A stretch of DNA of 30,040 nucleotides from JAAYAY01 sp964429355 (GCA_964429355.1 CAYSCH010000077.1:1-30040), one strand, 5' to 3'; shown: positions 16,444-24,939, counted from the stretch's first letter. Notes: generated from the letters alone by a model not told the origin. Numbers and translations are program-made.

Positions 16444-18534
16444 ATGCGAAATTCACTGGCAAATCTACGCAATATCGGTATCTCGGCTCATATCGACTCG
16501 GGGAAAACGACCCTGAGTGAACGTGTCCTTTTCTACACCGGACGAATTCACCGCGTCCAGGAGGTTCGCGGCGAAGGCGCCACCATGGACCACATGGAAC
16601 TGGAGAAGGAACGCGGCATCACGATCACCAGTGCCGCCACGTCGGTCGAGTGGAAGAACTCCACGATCAACCTGATCGATACGCCCGGCCACGTCGACTT
16701 CACGGTGGAGGTCGAGCGAAGCCTCCGGGTTCTCGACGGTGCCGTGCTCGTGTTGTGCGCCGTCGGCGGCGTCCAGGCCCAGTCGATTACGATCGATCGG
16801 CAGATGCAGCGCTACCATGTTCCCCGCGTGGCGTTCATCAACAAGATGGACCGTATCGGAGCCAATCCGGATTCGGTGGTGCACCAGTTGCGTGAGAAGC
16901 TCGGCTGCGACGCCATGCTGATGCAGCGGCCCATCGGATCGGAAGCGGACTTTGAAGGCGTGGTCGATCTGATCACCCAGAAGGCGATTTACTTCGACGG
17001 CCCGTGGGGAGAGGAAGTGCGATCGGAGGATGTGCCCGAGGCGATGCGGGAAGAAATAGCCCACGCTCGCCAGGAGTTGCTCGAAGGTCTGGCCATGTTC
17101 AGCGATGAACTCATGGAGCTCCTGCTCGCCGAAGACGAGGTGCCCGAATCGCTCATCCACGAGGTTGTGCGCGCGGCCGTTCACGAAGAACAGCTCACGC
17201 CGGTATTTCTTGGAACGGCCTATCGCAACAAAGGCGTGCAGCCGCTCCTCGACGCAGTCGTCCAGTACCTGCCGTCGCCTCTGGACCGCGAGTACCACGC
17301 ATTCGCGCACGACGAGGCGGAAACCCAGATCGAACTTGCCGCCTCCCCCGACCTTCCCACCGTGGCCATGGCGTTCAAGATCGTCGAGGATCCTTACGGC
17401 GCCCTGACGTTCATGCGGATTTATCAGGGCAAATTCGTCAAGGGTGATTCATACTATAACCAGCGCAATGGCCGCAAGGAACGATTCAGCCGAATCGTCC
17501 GCATGCACGCCGATCAGCGTGAAGACGTCAGTGAAGCCGTGGCGGGCGATATCGTCGCCGTGCTCGGCGTCGACTGCGCCAGCGGCGACACCTACGCTTC
17601 GAAGTACCCCTACTGTACGCTCCAAAGCATGTACGTCCCCGAACCGGTCATTCAAATGGCCATCGCTCCGGTGGACCGCGACGGGGCCGACCGGTTGTCG
17701 AAGGCCCTCCAGCGATTCCGCCGCGAGGATCCAACCCTCCGAATCTCGAGCGACGAGGAAACCGGCGAGATCCTGATTGCCGGTATGGGCGAGTTGCACC
17801 TGGAAATCTACGTGGAACGTATTCTCCGCGAACACAAGGTGCGGGTGGAAGTGGGCCAGCCCAAGGTAAACTACCGCGAAGCACCCACCCAGGAAGCCAA
17901 GTTCGACGTCCGCCATAAGAAACAGACCGGCGGCTCAGGCCAGTTCGCCCATATCGTGGGCAAAATGCTGCCCCTCGACGAATCTCACGAAGAGACGTTT
18001 CTTTTCGAAGAGACCGTCACGGGTGGTCGCATTCCGAAACAGTACATTCCCGCAGTCGAGAAGGGCTTTCGCGCCGGGATCGTCAAGGGCCCCGTGGCCG
18101 GCTACCCCGTCGTGGGTCTCCATGTCATTCTCGAGGATGGTTCCTACCACGAGGTCGACAGCTCCGATCTGGCCTTCCAGACCTGCGCGGCAACCACCAT
18201 GCGGGAGATGTTTCCCAGGACAAAGCCCGTTCTCCTGGAACCCGTCATGAACATTGAGATCGAATGTCCCGGCAATTTCCAGGGCTCGGTCGTCGGCGAC
18301 CTCACGTCTCGTCGCGGCATGGTCACAGCCACCGCCATGAGCGGCCCAACAGCAAGAATCGAAGGCGAGGTGCCGCTCGCCGAAACCTTCGGTTACTCCA
18401 CGGACTTGCGGAGCATGACCCAGGGACAGGGCACGTTCACCCTGGAGTTCGCCCGTTACCGGCGGTTGCCTCCCAGCATCGAGCGAGAGGTGATCGCCGC
18501 CCGAAAGAAAACACCCGTTGCCGGCGGCGTATGA
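16444..18534 (+). CDS. fusA: Translation elongation factor G
   Basis: 696 residues, the usual length. The GTPase that moves tRNA and mRNA through the ribosome. G1 AHIDSGKTT at about 15-23, switch I with ERGITITSAAT, G3 DTPGHVDF near 79, G4 NKMD near 133; domain II near 300-380; domain III with ISSDEETGEILIAGMGELHLE near 437; domain IV with KKQTGGSGQFAH; domain V with VVGDLTSRRGMV. A Ser in AHIDSGKTT and a GEVRG-like EVRGEGATMDHMELE stretch recall the mitochondrial/spirochaete-planctomycete EF-G1 branch rather than the E. coli type (inference), a branch usually specialised for translocation with a second paralogue for recycling. No ribosomal protein genes adjoin it. Followed by hisH after 168 bases. 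Confidence 0.95.
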   Translation: MRNSLANLRNIGISAHIDSGKTTLSERVLFYTGRIHRVQEVRGEGATMDHMELEKERGITITSAATSVEWKNSTINLIDTPGHVDFTVEVERSLRVLDGAVLVLCAVGGVQAQSITIDRQMQRYHVPRVAFINKMDRIGANPDSVVHQLREKLGCDAMLMQRPIGSEADFEGVVDLITQKAIYFDGPWGEEVRSEDVPEAMREEIAHARQELLEGLAMFSDELMELLLAEDEVPESLIHEVVRAAVHEEQLTPVFLGTAYRNKGVQPLLDAVVQYLPSPLDREYHAFAHDEAETQIELAASPDLPTVAMAFKIVEDPYGALTFMRIYQGKFVKGDSYYNQRNGRKERFSRIVRMHADQREDVSEAVAGDIVAVLGVDCASGDTYASKYPYCTLQSMYVPEPVIQMAIAPVDRDGADRLSKALQRFRREDPTLRISSDEETGEILIAGMGELHLEIYVERILREHKVRVEVGQPKVNYREAPTQEAKFDVRHKKQTGGSGQFAHIVGKMLPLDESHEETFLFEETVTGGRIPKQYIPAVEKGFRAGIVKGPVAGYPVVGLHVILEDGSYHEVDSSDLAFQTCAATTMREMFPRTKPVLLEPVMNIEIECPGNFQGSVVGDLTSRRGMVTATAMSGPTARIEGEVPLAETFGYSTDLRSMTQGQGTFTLEFARYRRLPPSIEREVIAARKKTPVAGGV

Positions 18535-18702
18535 GTCGCCGAACACGACAGACGGTAAACTCTCACAACCAGCCGCCGGAGACCACTCCGCGGCTCTCTG
18601 CAGAACCCAACCGGCCCGAACCTGCGGCCTTGCCTGGGCGTCTCGGTTGGCAGATACTGAGTCTTTCGCTATCCACCCCCCCCTCAACATGTCGTCCTGT
18701 TT

Positions 18703-19317
18703 ATGATCGCGATTATCGACTACGGGATGGGCAACCTTCGCAGTGTGCAGAAGGGTTTCGAGAAGGTCGGCCATGAGGCCATCCTTACCAAGGATCCCGC
18801 CGAGGTTCGCAAGGCCGCCAGAGTCGTCCTGCCGGGGGTCGGGGCCTTCGAGGACGCCATCGCCGAGCTGAACCGCCTCGGGCTCACCAACTCGATCCTC
18901 CGGGCGATCGACTCGGGCAAGCCGTTTCTCGGCATTTGCCTCGGGCTCCAGTTGCTGTTCGAACGCAGCTACGAAAACGGCGAACACGCGGGCCTCGGCG
19001 TCCTCAAGGGTGAAGTGCTACGCTTCCAACTTCCCGCGGAGTACAGCGTCCCACACATGGGCTGGAACCAGGCGATCATCCGCCGGCGAGCCCCAGTCCT
19101 TGAGGGTATCGAAGACGGCAGCCACTTCTACTTCGTCCACTCCTACTACGTTGTGCCTGAGGACGACCGGATCATCGCAGTCGAGTCCGACTACCACAGG
19201 CCCTTCTGTGCCATGGTCTGGCGCGACAATCTCTATGCCACCCAGTTCCACCCCGAGAAGAGCCAGGCGGATGGGCTGAGAATCCTGAAGAACTTTGCAG
19301 AACTGCAAACCCCGTAA
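18703..19317 (+). CDS. hisH: Imidazole glycerol phosphate synthase glutaminase subunit
   Basis: 204 residues, normal length. A class I glutamine amidotransferase that releases ammonia for HisF in histidine and purine-linked biosynthesis, in the cytoplasm. Visible: DYGMGNLRSV at the N-terminus, LPGVGAF oxyanion segment near 43-49, nucleophile C79 in GICLGLQLL, PHMGWN near 117-122, and H183/E185 in FHPEKSQ completing the triad. hisF is not in the window, so the heterodimer partner is encoded elsewhere. No strong ribosome site precedes ATG 18703. A short C-rich/G-rich hairpin (19324-19339) follows the stop and might be a weak terminator. Confidence 0.95.
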   Translation: MIAIIDYGMGNLRSVQKGFEKVGHEAILTKDPAEVRKAARVVLPGVGAFEDAIAELNRLGLTNSILRAIDSGKPFLGICLGLQLLFERSYENGEHAGLGVLKGEVLRFQLPAEYSVPHMGWNQAIIRRRAPVLEGIEDGSHFYFVHSYYVVPEDDRIIAVESDYHRPFCAMVWRDNLYATQFHPEKSQADGLRILKNFAELQTP

Positions 19318-19607
19318 TAACAGCCCCCTATTTGTGGGGTGAAAGGGGATTGACCGACCGACTCCTGGCTGGCAATAATCGAAATCTTGGTAACAGTCCA
19401 GCCAAGTGAGGTACAGTTGGAAAGTTCGGTAGATCGCGGAAGGTTGAGCAGGCCTGCAGCACGCCCTTGTGCCCATTCGCTTTGCCAAGCCACCCCGGTT
19501 TGCCTGCTTTCTGTCTGAAATCCTGTTACCTGAGCGGCTGGATACGTGGAATCTCGTAGTCCGCGGTCGGGCCGGTTCTCTTATTCGCCCTCTCAGATGG
19601 TGTAGGT

Positions 19608-20066
19608 ATGATGCAACGCTTGGTCGCTCTCTTTCTTGGGACGGCAGTGCTCAGTGCGGCCCTTGCCGCCGGGCCCGCTGTCTTCGGGGCCTCGCCGCCC
19701 CCAAGTTCAAACTCGTCGACGAGTGCCGCCGAAACGGAGGCCCCCGCGGCGGCGGGACACGGCCAAGCGGCCCCTGACTCCTGGTCGCTGGTGTTCGTGC
19801 TCCTCCTGGCAACGTTTATCGGCCTGGGTGTAGTGTCGCGAGTGTCGCGTCTGCTTCACACCCCCCTGATGTCGCTCACCAACGCCATCTCCGCCATCGC
19901 GGTGGTCGGGGCGATCATCGTCACCGGCAGCAACTATCCGTTGCCGATTCGCATCTTCGGAGCGGTCGCCCTGTTCGCTTCCATGACGAACATTGTCAGC
20001 GGCTTCTTGATCACCGACCGGATGCTGAAAATGTTCAAGCAGGATCGCGGGGGGGCCAAATCATGA
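19608..20066 (+). CDS. pntA2: NAD(P) transhydrogenase alpha subunit, membrane part (PntA2)
   Basis: 152 residues. A signal-like hydrophobic N-terminus (MMQRLVALFLGTAVLSAALAAG) and an Ala/Ser/Pro-rich linker precede three membrane helices at about 60-80, 90-110 and 117-138 (SLVFVLLLATFIGLGVVSRV, LTNAISAIAVVGAIIVTG, RIFGAVALFASMTNIVSGFLI). These match the PntA2 domain, which forms the proton channel with PntB. The N-terminal extension with signal-like segment and low-complexity linker is unusual for a bare PntA2. Stop overlaps the next start by 4 bases (ATGA), so translation is coupled. The NAD-binding PntA1 normally just upstream is absent. Confidence 0.9.
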   Translation: MMQRLVALFLGTAVLSAALAAGPAVFGASPPPSSNSSTSAAETEAPAAAGHGQAAPDSWSLVFVLLLATFIGLGVVSRVSRLLHTPLMSLTNAISAIAVVGAIIVTGSNYPLPIRIFGAVALFASMTNIVSGFLITDRMLKMFKQDRGGAKS

Positions 20067-21472
20067 ACAATGCTTTGGTGCAAATCGCTTATCTCGTCGC
20101 GACGGGATTGTTTATCTTTTCCCTCCACTGGATGAACAACCCGAAGACGGCGCGTCGCGCGGTCCTGGCGGGCGTGGTGGCCATGACACTGGCCGTGCTG
20201 GCCACCTGGCTCCAACCCGGTATCATCCACCACTGGTGGATCGTGCTGGCGATCGTCGCTGGATTTGCCGTCGGCATCCCACTCTCGCGCGTGCCGCTGA
20301 CCGCCGTACCTCAACGAACCGCCCTTTCTCATGCCTTCGGCGGCTTGGCGGCCGGCCTGGTCGGCACCGCCAAGTATTTCCTCTGGCTCGGGGAAGGATC
20401 CGAGCAACTGACGGCCTTTCGCATGACGGCCATTGTCGCCGAGGTTATTCTGGGCTTCGTCACGCTCACCGGTAGCCTCATGGCTGCCGGCAAGCTCCAG
20501 GAAATCAAGTGGATCCCCCAACGGCCGGTGACCTACCCCTATCAGAACGTCGGCAACATCGGCTTGCTCGGCTCCGCCGTGCTGATCGGGCTCCTGCTGG
20601 TCTTGTACCCCACCGGCTCCTTGGCTCCCGTCGGTTTTGTGCTGCTCATCCTCATGGCCCTGACTTTCGGCGTGTTGTTGATTATCCCCATCGGCGGGGC
20701 CGACATGCCCACCGTGATCTCGATCCTCAACGCCTATGCGGGCCTGTCGGCCGTGGCCATGGGCTTCGTTCTGGACAACAAGCTCCTGATCACCGCCGGG
20801 GCCCTCGACGGGTCCAGCGGTTTGATCCTCTCGATCATCATGTGCCGGGCAATGAACCGCTCCTTCACCAACGTCCTCTTCGGCGCCTTCGGCCAGGTCA
20901 AGGCCGCCGCAGCCGGCAAGGAGGAGCGCGTCTACAAGGCCGAGACAATCGAGGGCGCTGCCCAGGTGCTCGAGCAGGCCAATTCCGTCGTCATCATTCC
21001 CGGCTACGGAATGGCCGTGGCCCAGGCGCAGCACCGGGTGCGCGATCTCTACCACGAGCTCACAAAGCGGGGAATCCAGGTGAAATTCGCCATCCACCCC
21101 GTCGCCGGACGAATGCCGGGACACATGAACGTGCTCCTGGCCGAGGCTGAGATCCCCTACACCGACCTGATCGAAATGGACGAGATCAACCACGATATGC
21201 CTCAGACCGACGTCGCCCTGGTGATCGGGGCCAACGACGTCGTGAACCCGGCCGCCCGCCACGACAAGACCACGCCCATCTTCGGCATGCCGATCATCGA
21301 CGCCGATAAGGCCCGGTCCGTATTCGCCATCAAGCGGAGCAAGAACCCTGGATTCGCGGGCATCGACAACGAACTCTACTTCCAGGACAAAACGTTCATG
21401 CTCTTCGGCGACGCGAAGGCCGTGGTCGGCGACCTGGTAAAACAGCTCTCCGGCGGCTCAGGCATGCACTAA
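20063..21472 (+). CDS. pntB: NAD(P) transhydrogenase beta subunit
   Basis: 469 residues. About nine membrane segments in the first 290 residues (for example LVQIAYLVATGLFIFSLHW, WWIVLAIVAGFAVGIPLS, LAPVGFVLLILMALTFGVLLIIP), then the NADP(H)-binding domain III from about 305, with SVVIIPGYGMAVAQAQH (the GxGxxA-type fingerprint), KFAIHPVAGRMPGHMNVLLAEA, ALVIGANDVVNPAA and KRSKNPGFAGIDNELY, all hallmarks of PntB. It couples hydride transfer between NADH and NADP+ to proton movement across the inner membrane. Overlaps pntA2 by 4 bases. Followed by tandem repeats from 21498. Confidence 0.95.
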   Translation: MNNALVQIAYLVATGLFIFSLHWMNNPKTARRAVLAGVVAMTLAVLATWLQPGIIHHWWIVLAIVAGFAVGIPLSRVPLTAVPQRTALSHAFGGLAAGLVGTAKYFLWLGEGSEQLTAFRMTAIVAEVILGFVTLTGSLMAAGKLQEIKWIPQRPVTYPYQNVGNIGLLGSAVLIGLLLVLYPTGSLAPVGFVLLILMALTFGVLLIIPIGGADMPTVISILNAYAGLSAVAMGFVLDNKLLITAGALDGSSGLILSIIMCRAMNRSFTNVLFGAFGQVKAAAAGKEERVYKAETIEGAAQVLEQANSVVIIPGYGMAVAQAQHRVRDLYHELTKRGIQVKFAIHPVAGRMPGHMNVLLAEAEIPYTDLIEMDEINHDMPQTDVALVIGANDVVNPAARHDKTTPIFGMPIIDADKARSVFAIKRSKNPGFAGIDNELYFQDKTFMLFGDAKAVVGDLVKQLSGGSGMH

Positions 21473-21497
21473 GAAACCCTCACAAAACGTACGACCA

Positions 21498-21590
21498 CCG
21501 CGCTTGGCACGTCCCTGAGCGCACCAAATCGCGTGGTTTGTGTGCCCGCGCTTGGCACGTTCCTGATCGCAGCGAAGGGCGTGGTTTGTG
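21498..21590. repeat. Tandem pair of REP-like repeats, 48-base period
   Basis: Copies 21498-21542 and 21546-21590 align without gaps over 45 bases with about six mismatches. Core: CGCGCTTGGCACGT, then CTGA-CGCA, then CGTGGTTTGTG. The arms GGCACG and CGTG are partly complementary, so each copy is a decayed palindrome. A related copy occurs at 29550-29578. Confidence 0.8.
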
Positions 21591-21598
21591 ACACCAGT

Positions 21599-21718
21599 CC
21601 TTCGCCACCGACACCCCACCACAAATGATAGCCGCGTGGGCTCGCCCCGCATTCGGTTCCCTTCGCCACCGACGCGCCACCACACATGATAGCCGCGTGG
21701 GCTTGCCCCGCGCTCGGG
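21599..21718. repeat. Second tandem repeat pair, 61-base period
   Basis: Copies start at 21599 and 21660 and share about 60 bases with about seven mismatches: CCTTCGCCACCGAC, CCACCACA, ATGATAGCCGCGTGGGCT, GCCCCGC. It is different in sequence from the neighbouring 48-base pair. Not coding on any frame that looks like protein. Confidence 0.8.
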
Positions 21719-21874
21719 TCGCGTCCGTGTCTTGCCTGCGAACTCTGTCAACTCGGTCCCATCGAGTTCCTCCTTGCCACTATCTCCTCCGGGAATCACG
21801 CAAGGCCATTCAAGGAGCGTACAGTCGCCCTTCGGGGTGAACGAAACACCGCAGACGGGTAAAGGAGCCCACTC

Positions 21875-23434
21875 ATGAAACGCCTTCTGATCGTACTGTC
21901 TCTGCTGCTGGTCAACGCAGTCTCCCTGGCGGCCGAACCGATCACCATCGGCTCGCGGCGCGAGTTGTTCGTGGACGACGCGCTTGTCGAACGTCTCGCG
22001 GGCCGGGCCGACCTGCGACTGCACCAGCCGGTCCCGCAGAACGTCGCCCTCGTGACCGGCGACCCGTGGGAAGGAAACGGGACCAACTATGTTACGGTGT
22101 TCCAGGACGGCGAGAAGTACCGGATGTATTATCGCGGTAGTCACTATTCCTATCTTGGCGGAAAGGACCGGCCGAACACCCGCGATCTGTACTGCTACGC
22201 CGAAAGCTCCGACGGCATCCACTGGATAAAACCCGAACTGGGACTGTTCGCCTGGAACGACTCGAAACAGAACAACATCGTCTGGGACGGCGAGGGGGCC
22301 CATGCGTTCGTGCCCTTGCGCGACACCAACCCGAAGTGTGCCCCCGACGCCGCTTACAAGGCGCTCGGCGTGGGTGGCGACAAACACGGGCTCTACGCCT
22401 TCCAGTCGACCGATGGTATCCACTGGACCCTGATGAGCGCGGAGCCTGTCATCACGCAGGGGGCATTTGACTCGCACAACCTCGCGTTCTGGGATACGGA
22501 ACGCGGGGAATACCGCGAGTATCATCGCGACTTTCGCCAGGGGCGCGACATTCGCACCTCCACCTCCCAGGATTTTCTGCACTGGACCGAGCCGGAATTT
22601 CTGAGCTACGCAGCCAATGTCGATCCCGGCCGGCGAGCCGATCAGCCGGCCGACGTCAAAGACCCGGTGGGGGCCGACTATCCCTTCGGCCGAGTCAGCG
22701 AGTTGTATACGAATCAGATTGCTCCGTACTACCGTGCTCCTCACCTGCTGCTGGGATTCCCCACGCGATACATCGACCGCGGTTGGACCGAGTCGGCCAA
22801 GGCGCTGCCCCGCCACGACTACCGCCAGATCCGCGCTCAAGGGTCCCCTCGCGAAGGGACCGCCGTCACCGACGGCATGTTCATCACCAGCCGCGATCGG
22901 AAGCTGTTCTCCGTCTGGCCCGAGTCGTTTGTTCGCCCTGGCCTGCGAACCCGTGACACCTGGTTCTACGGCGACACCTACCAGAACTGGGGCCTGGTCG
23001 AAACGAAATCGGCCATCGACGACGCCCCGCCGGAACTGTCGCTTTATGTCACCGAGCATACGCTCCAGGAAGACGGGGCCGTTCTGCGACGCTACACCCT
23101 GCGTATCGACGGGTTCGTCTCGTTGCACGCCCCGCTCGACGGTGGCGAGTTGCTGACAAAACCCATCACCTTTGCCGGAAACCAGTTGGTCCTCAACGTC
23201 TCGACCTCCGCGGCCGGCTCGGTACGCGTCGAGATCCAGAACATCGACGGCCAGGCACTGCCCGGCTTCGCCCTGGCCGATTGCCACGAAGTCTATGGCG
23301 ACGATCTGCAGCGCGCCGTGGCCTGGAAGGGCAACCCCGATCTCGGCGCGCTGGCCGGCCAGCCCGTCCGCCTGCGACTGGAAGTGAAAGACGCCGACCT
23401 GTATTCCTTCCGTTTTCAGGAACGTCAACCCTGA
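21875..23434 (+). CDS. Secreted five-bladed propeller glycosidase-like protein (GH32/GH43-like)
   Basis: 519 residues from ATG 21875, with AAAGGAG 7 bases upstream. Signal peptide at about 1-20 (MKRLLIVLSLLLVNAVSLAA). Repeated blade-like strands: ELFVDDALVERLAG, YVTVFQDGEKYRMYYRG, DLYCYAESSDGIHWIKPELG, HGLYAFQSTDGIHWTLMS, FDSHNLAFWDTERGEYREYHR and DIRTSTSQDFLHWTEPEF. The paired SSDGIHW / STDGIHW / SQDFLHW motifs are Asp-box-like turns usual in GH32, GH43 and related propellers. A C-terminal beta-sandwich follows at about 390-519. Probably extracytoplasmic glycan cleavage or binding; catalytic acids cannot be assigned with certainty. Downstream of pntB but separated by the repeats, so an independent unit. 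Confidence 0.75.
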   Translation: MKRLLIVLSLLLVNAVSLAAEPITIGSRRELFVDDALVERLAGRADLRLHQPVPQNVALVTGDPWEGNGTNYVTVFQDGEKYRMYYRGSHYSYLGGKDRPNTRDLYCYAESSDGIHWIKPELGLFAWNDSKQNNIVWDGEGAHAFVPLRDTNPKCAPDAAYKALGVGGDKHGLYAFQSTDGIHWTLMSAEPVITQGAFDSHNLAFWDTERGEYREYHRDFRQGRDIRTSTSQDFLHWTEPEFLSYAANVDPGRRADQPADVKDPVGADYPFGRVSELYTNQIAPYYRAPHLLLGFPTRYIDRGWTESAKALPRHDYRQIRAQGSPREGTAVTDGMFITSRDRKLFSVWPESFVRPGLRTRDTWFYGDTYQNWGLVETKSAIDDAPPELSLYVTEHTLQEDGAVLRRYTLRIDGFVSLHAPLDGGELLTKPITFAGNQLVLNVSTSAAGSVRVEIQNIDGQALPGFALADCHEVYGDDLQRAVAWKGNPDLGALAGQPVRLRLEVKDADLYSFRFQERQP

Positions 23435-23800
23435 AAAACGCCCTTTCATGAGCCGTGAAGGAAGTCTCCCACGCGCAGCGATTCCTGGAATCGCCAGCCG
23501 TCCTGAAATCGGCCCTGAAATGACCCTGAGTGAGAGCGGAGCGGCCAGTGCTCGAAGACTCCGCCCGGGTAAGCGGGGCATTGTCAGAACCTCCCGTCTG
23601 GGTTATCTTCTCCACAGGAAACCACTCTCTCGGCGGAGCGGATTCGCAACATCCGCTTGAAACACAAGCTTCAGCCTTCGGGTGGACCGGTTGGAGTCCA
23701 CCTCTCAGGCTGTCCTTGGCACGCTGACGCGTGGACCTCCCTCGATCCGCAACCCCAACTCTCAAGCTCGACAGAACAACCCCTCGCCACGAGCATGGCC
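23435..23800. other. Intergenic region, 366 bases
   Basis: Contains a long imperfect hairpin (23665-23718). A frame extending the next gene leftward to 23657 runs through that hairpin and has noise-like composition. No promoter stood out. Confidence 0.5.
23665..23718. other. Extended imperfect hairpin
   Basis: Core stem GGTGGAC (23681-23687) with GTCCACC (23696-23702) around an 8-base loop, then CAGCCT (23672-23677) with AGGCTG (23707-23712), then CAAG (23665-23668) with CTTG (23715-23718). Seventeen pairs with small internal loops, about 80 bases before ATG 23801. Could be a leader structure, the terminator of the preceding gene, or a dispersed repeat. Confidence 0.4.
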
Positions 23801-24547
23801 ATGAAACTGGTGCTTCTGGGCACAACCGGTTACCACCCCAACGAACAGCGCCACACCCCGTGCCTGCTCCTGCCGGAGTGCGGAGTGATGTTCGATGCGG
23901 GAACCGCCATGTTCCGCGCCCCCCGGTTTCTGCAAACGCCGACTCTCGATATCCTGCTCACCCACGCCCATCTCGATCATGTGATCGGACTGACCTATCT
24001 GTTCAGCGTGGTTCGACAACACCCCCTCGAGCGAGTCCGCGTCTTCGGTGAAGAGGAGAAGCTCACCGCCATCCGGGAGCACCTGTTTTCGGAACACATC
24101 TTCCCCGTCCTGCCGCCGATGACGTTCTGCCCCCTGGCGACCGGTCAGAATATCATGCTGCCCGGCAGTGGCCAGATCTCGCATTTCCCACTCCAGCACG
24201 TGGGCGGCACCGTGGGATATCGAGTCGACTGGCCCGACCGGTCCATGGCCTACGTGACGGATACCACGGCCGAGGTCGAGGCCGACTACGTCCAGCGGAT
24301 CCACGGTGTCGATCTGCTCATCCACGAATGCTACTTCCCCGACGGACAGGAAGTCTGGGCAGCCAAGACAGGCCATAGCTGCATCACTCCCGTCGCCCAG
24401 GTTGCCCGGGCCGCAGGGGTGGGCCGTCTGGTGATCGTGCACGTCGACCCCGTGGCGGCGGACGCCGATCCGGTCGGTGTGGATGCCGCCAGAAAGATAT
24501 TCCCGAACACCGAACTCGGCAGCGACCTCGAAGTGATCGAGTTCTGA
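23801..24547 (+). CDS. Metallo-beta-lactamase-fold hydrolase (RNase Z-like)
   Basis: 248 residues from ATG 23801. Zinc motif THAHLDH (HxHxDH at 55-60), H133 in FPLQHVGG, D154 in AYVTDT, H192 in KTGHSC and H214 in VIVHVDP give a full two-zinc site. The N-terminus MKLVLLGTTGYHPNEQRHTPC and the overall length fit the RNase Z / arylsulfatase-like branch of soluble cytoplasmic hydrolases. HVDP replaces the HFS-type ending of true RNase Z, and the usual flexible arm was not seen, so tRNA processing is doubtful. ATG 23795 is an alternative start; the longer frame to 23657 is rejected. The gene fragment at 24581 follows 33 bases on, in the same frame. Confidence 0.85.
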   Translation: MKLVLLGTTGYHPNEQRHTPCLLLPECGVMFDAGTAMFRAPRFLQTPTLDILLTHAHLDHVIGLTYLFSVVRQHPLERVRVFGEEEKLTAIREHLFSEHIFPVLPPMTFCPLATGQNIMLPGSGQISHFPLQHVGGTVGYRVDWPDRSMAYVTDTTAEVEADYVQRIHGVDLLIHECYFPDGQEVWAAKTGHSCITPVAQVARAAGVGRLVIVHVDPVAADADPVGVDAARKIFPNTELGSDLEVIEF

Positions 24548-24580
24548 GGCAGCCGAAGTCCGGATTGGAGAACTCTGCCC

Positions 24581-24907
24581 ATGAATCGCCACCACTCGGG
24601 CCAGGAGCGGGTCGACGTGACCCGGTCGGCCGAGGGGCTCGACGTGGTCGCCAGCCGGAGCGGCGACCGGCTCTTCGTTCACGTGATCAACACGCAGCGG
24701 ACCACAGCGATCGCAGCGAGGATTTCGGTGGGTGGCAGGGAAGCGAGCGGGGGCCGAGTGTTCGAACTGGCCATCGAGCCCGAGCAGGAGATCACCCAGT
24801 TCAATGCGAATCTGCTGGAACCCGTTGAGAAGCCCCTTTCGAAGGGCCAGTGGACGTTTTCCCCCGCGTCAGTCTCGGCCATCGAGATCCAAGGCCTCGA
24901 AGCTTAG
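24581..24907 (+). pseudogene. Free-standing C-terminal domain of a glycoside hydrolase, probable remnant
   Basis: 108 residues. MNRHHSGQERVDV followed by LDVVASRSGDRLFVHVINTQ, an EIT-FNANLLEP segment and a final FSPASVSAIEIQG look like the beta-sandwich that closes arabinofuranosidase-like (GH51-type) enzymes, whose catalytic barrel would normally precede it. No barrel is present: upstream, in the same frame, is the stop of the metallo-hydrolase. No signal peptide. GGAG lies 10 bases before the ATG, so expression is possible. Either the 3' remnant of a deleted or relocated gene or a small protein that has kept the fold. The domain likeness is from recognition, not search. Confidence 0.6.
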
Positions 24908-24910
24908 CCA

Positions 24911-24939
24911 TTCAGGGGTATTGCAGGCCGCCCTACAAT
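24911..24939 (+). promoter_or_regulatory. Weak promoter candidate for the 62-residue gene
   Basis: TTCAGG (24911-24916), 17-base spacer, TACAAT (24934-24939): 3 of 6 and 5 of 6 consensus matches. It lies right after the stop of the remnant and about 140 bases before ATG 25080. Confidence 0.25.

Larger units (their letters stand above)
21473..21874. other. Intergenic region with tandem repeats, 402 bases
   Basis: Holds two unrelated tandem pairs, 21498-21590 and 21599-21718. The remainder (21719-21874) has nothing recognisable except the GGAG ribosome site 7 bases before ATG 21875. A minus frame crossing the region is repeat-derived. Confidence 0.7.

Noticed and set aside
19324..19339. C-rich/G-rich hairpin after hisH
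   Set aside because: Only four or five pairs and no T-run; too weak to call a terminator.
21498..21718. Possible CRISPR array
   Set aside because: Only two copies of each of two different repeats, with 3-base or no spacers, and no cas genes.
21458..23581. 707-codon minus-strand frame over the repeats and the propeller protein
   Set aside because: Opposite a gene with a signal peptide and ribosome site. Its C-terminal end is translated from the tandem repeats.
24565..24828. 87-codon plus-strand frame overlapping the glycosidase-domain remnant
   Set aside because: Out of frame with the recognisable domain and rich in Arg/Gly; a shadow.
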